Shown here piece after piece: positions 32,844 to 37,327 of a DNA stretch of 37,327 bases. The translations under genes and the position numbers were made by a program. Location of the stretch: contig JAEWGD010000003.1 in the NCBI GenBank assembly GCA_023388515.1, positions 1 through 37,327 of the forward strand. Reading direction: 5' to 3'. This DNA is from Bacillota bacterium (lineage in GTDB: Bacteria; Bacillota; Clostridia; Oscillospirales; Ruminococcaceae). Each line of letters begins with the position of its first letter. Within the stretch, counting starts at the first letter, position 1. Below the pieces are notes generated by a model. That model made no database searches. It worked only from the letters and a program-made list of their open reading frames with translations, and had not been told where the DNA came from.

Positions 32844-33659
32844 TTAATAGACATTTGTACCACTAAAAATTTCAATCATTTCACGTCGAAGGCTGTTAGT
32901 AATATCAAGTCTTTCTTTTGGCGGTAACTCATAGACATCTGTATTAAACAAATAGTTTTGAAGTTTAATTTCCTTAATAAGCATTTTTGCATGGAATATA
33001 TTTGACTGATATACATTAACATCAATGGCATCATATTTATTTAATGTTTCATCTTTAATATAATCTTGAATCGAAGTAATATCGTGGTCTATATAATACT
33101 TCTTCCCCCGAACATCACGAGTGAAACCACGAACACGGTAGTCAATTGTGATAATATCCGAATCAAAGCTTTCAATAAGATAATCCAAAGCATTCAGCGG
33201 AGAAATTTCGCCACAGGTTGAAACATCAATATCCACACGAAATGTAGATATTGCATTGTCTGGATGTGATTCGGGAAAGGTATGGACAGTAACATGGCTT
33301 TTATCCAAATGTGCATGAACAGTATCATGTTCAGGTAGAAATGATTTACCTTGATTACAGGATTCATCTATATTTTCAGGCGATACTTTTCCTTCAGCGA
33401 TTAAGATATTTACAGAAGCACCCTGAGGTTCATAATCCTGTTTTGAAATATTTAGAACAGTAGCTCCAATTATTTGGGTTACATCACATAAAATCTTTGT
33501 AAGCCTTTCGGAATTATACTGCTCATCAATATAGTGAATATAATCTCTTTGCTCCCTTTCAGTTTTTGCATAGCATACATCATATATGTTAAAACTAAGA
33601 GTCTTAGTTAGATTATTAAAGCCATACAAGGTCATTTTTTTCTCCAACCCTAACATCAC
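32844..33659 (-). CDS. speD: S-adenosylmethionine decarboxylase proenzyme, E. coli-type
   Basis: A protein of up to 271 residues, the long E. coli-type SpeD rather than the short Bacillus type. It cleaves itself before Ser121 (AHLDKSHVTVHTFPESHP) to form the pyruvoyl cofactor and produces the aminopropyl donor for SpeE. Other conserved blocks are DYEPQGASVNILIAEG and IDYRVRGFTRDVRG. Start choice is uncertain: an ATG at 33656 follows GAAAGG at 5 bases, and an ATG at 33635 (MTLYGFNNLTK) follows TTGGAG at about 7 bases. First gene of the six-gene operon, with a promoter at 33705-33733. Confidence 0.94.
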   Translation of the reverse strand: MMLGLEKKMTLYGFNNLTKTLSFNIYDVCYAKTEREQRDYIHYIDEQYNSERLTKILCDVTQIIGATVLNISKQDYEPQGASVNILIAEGKVSPENIDESCNQGKSFLPEHDTVHAHLDKSHVTVHTFPESHPDNAISTFRVDIDVSTCGEISPLNALDYLIESFDSDIITIDYRVRGFTRDVRGKKYYIDHDITSIQDYIKDETLNKYDAIDVNVYQSNIFHAKMLIKEIKLQNYLFNTDVYELPPKERLDITNSLRREMIEIFSGTNVY

Positions 33660-33704
33660 AACCTTTCACAATTTTTACTTTAGTAAATTACCACATGATT
33701 ATTC

Positions 33705-33733
33705 ATTTTATCATATTAGTAATTAAAATGCAA
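33705..33733 (-). promoter_or_regulatory. candidate promoter of the polyamine operon
   Basis: On the minus strand TTGCAT (33728-33733), a 17-base spacer and TAAAAT (33705-33710), about 50 bases before speD. Confidence 0.55.
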
Positions 33734-33823
33734 CGATATTTTAAAAATATATATTTTTCTTAAGTAATGTTCAAATTACAGCCATAATAACAGTAGTATC
33801 ATTGATTATTGTGCTTATAATGC

Positions 33824-33852
33824 TTGACAGAAATAATTATATGACATATAAT
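33824..33852 (+). promoter_or_regulatory. consensus sigma-A promoter of the aldo/keto reductase gene
   Basis: TTGACA (33824-33829), a 17-base spacer and TATAAT (33847-33852) match consensus exactly. Confidence 0.85.
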
Positions 33853-33901
33853 TATTTTGATTTATATAGTATATTATTGGAATTAAAATGGAGGAATAAA
33901 T

Positions 33902-34891
33902 ATGTACTGTGCCGATGAGAAAAGATACGACAAAATGATTTATAATTATTGTGGAAAATCGGGATTAAAGCTACCTGCAATTTCGCTTGGTATGTGGCAT
34001 AATTTTGGTGTAAATGATGTCTATTCAAACATGGAGGAAATGGCACATACTGCTTTTGATTTAGGTATAACACATTTTGATTTGGCAAACAATTATGGCC
34101 CTACTGCTGGTGCTGCTGAGGAGAACTTTGGCAAGATACTCAATAATGGTATGCGTGTTTACAGGGACGAGCTGTGCATTTCAACAAAGGCTGGATACGA
34201 TATGTGGGCTGGACCTTATGGCGATAAAAATGGTTCAAGGAAATATCTAACTGCAAGCCTTGACCAAAGTCTGAAACGCATGGGGCTTGAGTATGTCGAT
34301 ATTTTCTATCATCATGTTTTTGATCCAAATACACCTCTTGAGGAAACAGCACTTGCTCTTGATAATGCTGTACGTCAAGGCAAGGCTCTATATGTGGGAA
34401 TATCTAATTATAATTCTGAGCAAACAAAGGAAATATCGAAAATTTTTAAGGAGCTGAAAACTCCGTTTATCATAAATCAAATTGAATATTCAATGCTTAA
34501 TAGATGGATTGAAAATGATGGGTTAAAGAATACTGCATCAGAAAACGGACTAGGCTTGATAGCTTTCTGCCCACTTAAACAGGGGCTTTTGACTGATAAA
34601 TATTTAAACAATGTGCCTAACGATTCAAGAATTGGTAAAGGAGATACTTGGGTTGGAGAGTCTTTAACTGCTGAAACGATGAATAAGCTTAATAAGCTTA
34701 ATGAAATTGCTCAAAACAGAGGACAAAAGCTTGCACAGATGGCATTATCGTGGATTTTGCGTGATGGAAAGGTTGCTTCTGTTTTGATTGGTGCAAGCAG
34801 AGCACAACAGATTATTGATAATGCAAAGGCAATTTTAGGGAGTAGCTTTACCGAAGATGAGACAAGAAAAATCGAGGATATTTTAGCGTAG
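33902..34891 (+). CDS. aldo/keto reductase (YghZ-like)
   Basis: A 329-residue TIM-barrel oxidoreductase using NADPH. The tetrad fits: Asp and Tyr in HFDLANNYGP, Lys in CISTKAGYDMW and His in DIFYHHVFD. The length and the region after the tetrad (KYLTASLDQSLKRMGLEYVD) are closest to YghZ/L-glyceraldehyde-3-phosphate reductases, which detoxify aldehydes such as methylglyoxal. The true substrate is unknown. GGAGG lies before the ATG. The gene has its own perfect promoter and terminator, so it stands alone. Confidence 0.92.
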   Translation: MYCADEKRYDKMIYNYCGKSGLKLPAISLGMWHNFGVNDVYSNMEEMAHTAFDLGITHFDLANNYGPTAGAAEENFGKILNNGMRVYRDELCISTKAGYDMWAGPYGDKNGSRKYLTASLDQSLKRMGLEYVDIFYHHVFDPNTPLEETALALDNAVRQGKALYVGISNYNSEQTKEISKIFKELKTPFIINQIEYSMLNRWIENDGLKNTASENGLGLIAFCPLKQGLLTDKYLNNVPNDSRIGKGDTWVGESLTAETMNKLNKLNEIAQNRGQKLAQMALSWILRDGKVASVLIGASRAQQIIDNAKAILGSSFTEDETRKIEDILA

Positions 34892-34903
34892 ATTAAAAAT
34901 AAT

Positions 34904-34931
34904 GCGACTAAGGAAAGTCTTAGTCGCTTTT
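34904..34931 (+). terminator. intrinsic terminator of the aldo/keto reductase gene
   Basis: GCGACTAAG (34904-34912) pairs perfectly with CTTAGTCGC (34919-34927), followed by TTTT. Confidence 0.92.
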
Positions 34932-35218
34932 ACTATACTGTTATTTTATATGAAACTTGAAAAATTCATCACCCTTACTTGTTAATAAAAAGGTTATCAT
35001 CACTTTATAATTAAGTCATTGTTTAACCTGTATAAAATAAGTTAAATTGTAGTAATTTCACAGCTTATGTAAAACACTTTAAAATGTTATGCACAATAAT
35101 GCTATTTATTAAATATAAAAAATTCATATATTATTCAAAAGTAATATGCAATATAAAATATAATAGCAAAGTTATATTGGCAGAAATTCATAAAAATTAT
35201 GAACTTTATAAGATATAT
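34932..35218. other. AT-rich intergenic DNA
   Basis: Very AT-rich and without a supported gene or structure, lying between the reductase terminator and the promoter of the EAL gene. Confidence 0.4.
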
Positions 35219-35247
35219 TTGTATTAATAAAATAGATGTGATATAAT
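35219..35247 (+). promoter_or_regulatory. sigma-A promoter of the EAL-domain gene
   Basis: TTGTAT (35219-35224), a 17-base spacer and TATAAT (35242-35247). Confidence 0.7.
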
Positions 35248-35275
35248 AATTATAAGTTATAAATTTATAATTATT
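35245..35275 (+). promoter_or_regulatory. 11-bp inverted repeat overlapping the -10 and leader of the EAL gene
   Basis: AATAATTATAA (35245-35255) is repeated inverted at 35265-35275. It overlaps the end of the -10 and ends just before the ribosome binding site, so it is either an operator or a leader hairpin. Low complexity makes a chance match possible. Confidence 0.4.
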
Positions 35276-35287
35276 GGCGGTGAGAGT

Positions 35288-36946
35288 GTGGGGATACAAT
35301 TTGAATATGATAAGAATAAGTTTTATGAGGCGTTGATTTTAAGTGCTGAGGATTATATTTTTGTTTGTGATTTGAGAACAAATATAACTAGGCTACCTGA
35401 TAATCTTATTTATGATTTTAATCTGTTAAAGAAATATATGTATGACTTTTCTAATGTTTGGTTAGAAAAAATTCATCCCGACGATCGTGCAATGTATCTT
35501 AAATCTATCGAAGATGTAATGGTGGGAGTTACCGACGACCATAATATTGATTACAGGGTTTTGAATCGCAATAATGAGTGGCTTTGGATTAGATGCAGAG
35601 GCCATTTAGTAAGAGATGATAAAAAACAACCAGAGCTATTTGCTGGAATAATCACTAATATTGGCAAGAAGAATAAAGTTGATAACACAACAGGACTGCT
35701 TAATAAATTTGAATTTGAAAAACAAATAAATTATTTTCTACACAAAAAGGAAAAGTTTTCAGTTATTGTAATTAATATAGATAATTTTAGAAATATTAAT
35801 TATCTATATGATAGAGAATTTGGTGATAGTGTATTGAGAATTACGGGACAATATCTGCAAAACGCATTGCCATCTGAAATGGAAGTTTATCGACTTGATA
35901 GCGATGAATTCGGTATTATAACTAAAAGTATGGATAATGAACAGATTAAACAACTTTATTATAGCTTAAAAAAACATTTTGCAACTCAACATGAGTACAA
36001 AGGCAGAAAATATCACTCTCCTCTTTCTGCTGGATGCTATATATACACTCCCGATATTCCTGAAGATTATCAAACTATATTAAAAAAAGCACATAAGGCG
36101 TTGGATCACACTAAATCTAATGGTAAAAATAGACTGACATTTTATGAGTCCACTATTTCAGAAAATAGAACAAAAGAGTTGGAATTATTGGAGCTTTTGC
36201 ATGAAAGTGTTGATAATAATTTCCACAACTTCGAGGTTCATTGTCAACCACAGGTCTTTGCTGATAGTAGGTTGTTAAAAGGTGCAGAAGCATTGCTTAG
36301 ATGGAAATGCGACAAATATGGCATCATATCTCCGTACGAGTTTATCCCACTTCTTGAGAAGTCCAACCTTATAATTCCTGTTGGGAAATGGGTGTTCACG
36401 CAAGCTGTAAAAAGCTGTAGCGAGTGGGTGAAACATTCCCCTGATTTCAAAATGAGTGTGAATGTTTCTTATATTCAGCTTTTAGATAATACCTTTGTTG
36501 ATTTTATAAAATCAGTTATTGAGGAGGAAAATATTAATTTCTCTAATATTATAATTGAACTTACTGAAAGTAGGTTCGTTTCTGATAGGGAATTGTTAAA
36601 ATCTACATTTGCCTCAATAAGAAACTTAGGAATGAATATAGCAATGGATGACTTCGGAACTGGATATTCATCGCTGGAAATATTAAAGGAAGTACCAGCT
36701 GATATTGTCAAAATTGATAAAGCTTTTGTTAGAAATATAATGGATAGCTCCTTTGATAAAACCTTTATAAAGTTCATTGTTGAGCTTTGCCATGATGTTG
36801 GTATAAAAGTCTGCCTTGAGGGAGTTGAACGGGTTGAGGAATTGGACATCGTGTCCCCTATGAATTTGGATTTTATTCAAGGTTATTTCTTTGGCAAGCC
36901 ACAGAATACAGAATCATTCTTTCAGAACCATTTATCAAAACAATAA
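35288..36946 (+). CDS. PAS-GGDEF-EAL protein, predicted c-di-GMP phosphodiesterase
   Basis: A 552-residue signalling protein with no transmembrane segment. A PAS domain (about 15-128, PAS_3-like, with NNEWLWIRCRGHLVRD) senses an unknown signal. The GGDEF domain (about 131-290) is degenerate: the active-site loop reads RLDSDEF at 202-208 in place of RxGGDEF, so cyclase activity is unlikely, though it may bind GTP. The EAL domain (about 300-548) is complete: EALLR (334-338), NVSYIQL, IELTES, MDDFGTGYSSLE, KIDKAF, EGVE and QGYFFGKP, so it should hydrolyse c-di-GMP. The start is a GTG after GGCGGTGAG. The gene is monocistronic. Confidence 0.94.
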   Translation: MGIQFEYDKNKFYEALILSAEDYIFVCDLRTNITRLPDNLIYDFNLLKKYMYDFSNVWLEKIHPDDRAMYLKSIEDVMVGVTDDHNIDYRVLNRNNEWLWIRCRGHLVRDDKKQPELFAGIITNIGKKNKVDNTTGLLNKFEFEKQINYFLHKKEKFSVIVINIDNFRNINYLYDREFGDSVLRITGQYLQNALPSEMEVYRLDSDEFGIITKSMDNEQIKQLYYSLKKHFATQHEYKGRKYHSPLSAGCYIYTPDIPEDYQTILKKAHKALDHTKSNGKNRLTFYESTISENRTKELELLELLHESVDNNFHNFEVHCQPQVFADSRLLKGAEALLRWKCDKYGIISPYEFIPLLEKSNLIIPVGKWVFTQAVKSCSEWVKHSPDFKMSVNVSYIQLLDNTFVDFIKSVIEEENINFSNIIIELTESRFVSDRELLKSTFASIRNLGMNIAMDDFGTGYSSLEILKEVPADIVKIDKAFVRNIMDSSFDKTFIKFIVELCHDVGIKVCLEGVERVEELDIVSPMNLDFIQGYFFGKPQNTESFFQNHLSKQ

Positions 36947-36979
36947 TTTAGCTTTTATTAGATAAACTTAGCCCAGTAT

Positions 36980-37015
36980 AAAACAGGATTTTGCATTCAT
37001 GCAAAATCCTGTTTT
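36980..37015 (+). terminator. intrinsic terminator of the EAL-domain gene
   Basis: AAAACAGGATTTTGCAT (36980-36996) pairs perfectly with its complement (36999-37015), a 17-bp stem ending in a T-run. It would also work on the minus strand. Confidence 0.92.
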
Positions 37016-37086
37016 TAGGTAAATCTTAAATTTCATAGAATACTAGAAAACGGTTAAAAAACCCTTCTTCTTTTCATTCTTACAAA

Positions 37087-37212
37087 TTAAATAATTACAT
37101 CAACATAGGCTTGACAATCCCATGCTATGTGACGATATGTTCGATATTCTCGCCAATACATCAATGTGATCACTAATTTGTCAAGCACGCTTAATGTCGG
37201 AGGTGTGGACAT
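37087..37212 (-). pseudogene. IS5-type transposase N-terminal fragment
   Basis: A 41-codon minus-strand frame contains PPTLSVLDKLVITLMYWREY and then RTYRHIAWD, the helix-turn-helix start of an IS5-group (DDE superfamily) transposase. It stops after about 12 further residues, where the normal protein continues. Together with the different fragment beside it, this is a decayed insertion-sequence remnant. Confidence 0.6.
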
Positions 37213-37222
37213 AATGCGCATA

Positions 37223-37327
37223 TTACAAGAAATCCAGGACAGAAAAAGGGAACTCTCGTGATTTGGAGTTACGATTTTGGCGAAAATTCATTTTAGCTAT
37301 ACCAAAAGCATTGTAGGCTTCAGCAAA
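37223..37327 (-). CDS. C-terminal fragment of an unidentified protein, possibly a transposase
   Basis: A minus-strand frame enters from the right edge and ends at TAA (37223-37225). The visible 34 residues begin FAEAYNAFGIAKMNFRQNR and end PFSVLDFL. The basic C-terminus and its position 10 bases from an IS5-type fragment suggest transposase, but I cannot name the family from this much. The start lies outside the window. Confidence 0.4.
   Translation of the reverse strand, partial: FAEAYNAFGIAKMNFRQNRNSKSREFPFSVLDFL

Overview
This is a low-GC, AT-rich chromosomal window from an endospore-forming Firmicute, most likely a member of Clostridia (Oscillospiraceae/Ruminococcaceae-like). The evidence is spoIIP and gerW (ytfJ), the Clostridia-type run of site-2 protease, scpA, scpB, DUF2953, gerW, dacF and rluB, strong AGGAGG ribosome binding sites, and an IscR-like Rrf2 regulator. 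The species cannot be named from sequence reading alone.

Layout. (1) 1-2.9 kb: the 3' part of an IS630-type transposase, an AT-rich stretch, a secreted lipoprotein and an Rrf2 regulator with its own sigma-A promoter and terminator. (2) 3.0-4.05 kb: a collagen-like surface protein ending in a duplicated palindrome, then a decayed coding stretch. (3) 4.05-11.3 kb, minus strand: a complete Wadjet operon (jetA-jetB-jetC-jetD), a small extra ORF behind jetD, and a tRNA-Arg(CCG) gene just upstream of jetA. In sampled lines the jet genes are visibly richer in GC than the flanks, and their position beside a tRNA gene fits horizontal acquisition. (4) 11.5-17.1 kb: a YiiX-like hydrolase, a small membrane protein, spoIIP, a polysaccharide deacetylase, a DUF2752 protein, two DUF4190 proteins and metA. 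(5) 17.1-20.5 kb: a three-gene biotin-dependent carboxyltransferase set (MmdA-like, biotin carrier, OadA-like) with no membrane pump subunit and no biotin carboxylase. (6) 20.5-26.2 kb: the conserved protease/ScpAB/GerW/DacF/RluB operon. (7) 26.6-33.7 kb: a Crp-type regulator convergent with a six-gene polyamine operon (speD-speA-speE-speB-carboxynorspermidine synthase-nspC). (8) 33.9-37.3 kb: an aldo/keto reductase, a PAS-GGDEF-EAL phosphodiesterase and transposase debris.

How the genes work together. JetABC form an SMC-like complex that recognises small circular DNA, and JetD cuts it, giving protection against plasmids. The polyamine operon encodes arginine to agmatine to putrescine, then two separate routes to spermidine: aminopropyl transfer (SpeD/SpeE) and the carboxyspermidine route (synthase/NspC). 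The carboxyltransferase trio resembles the 12S/1.3S/5S subunits of transcarboxylase. The most notable items for follow-up are the Wadjet island and its trailing small ORF, the collagen gene ending in a tandem palindrome, the carboxyltransferase trio, the dual-route polyamine operon with its internal hairpin, and a 17-bp perfect palindrome covering the dacF ribosome binding site. I did not find a system that I can call wholly undescribed.
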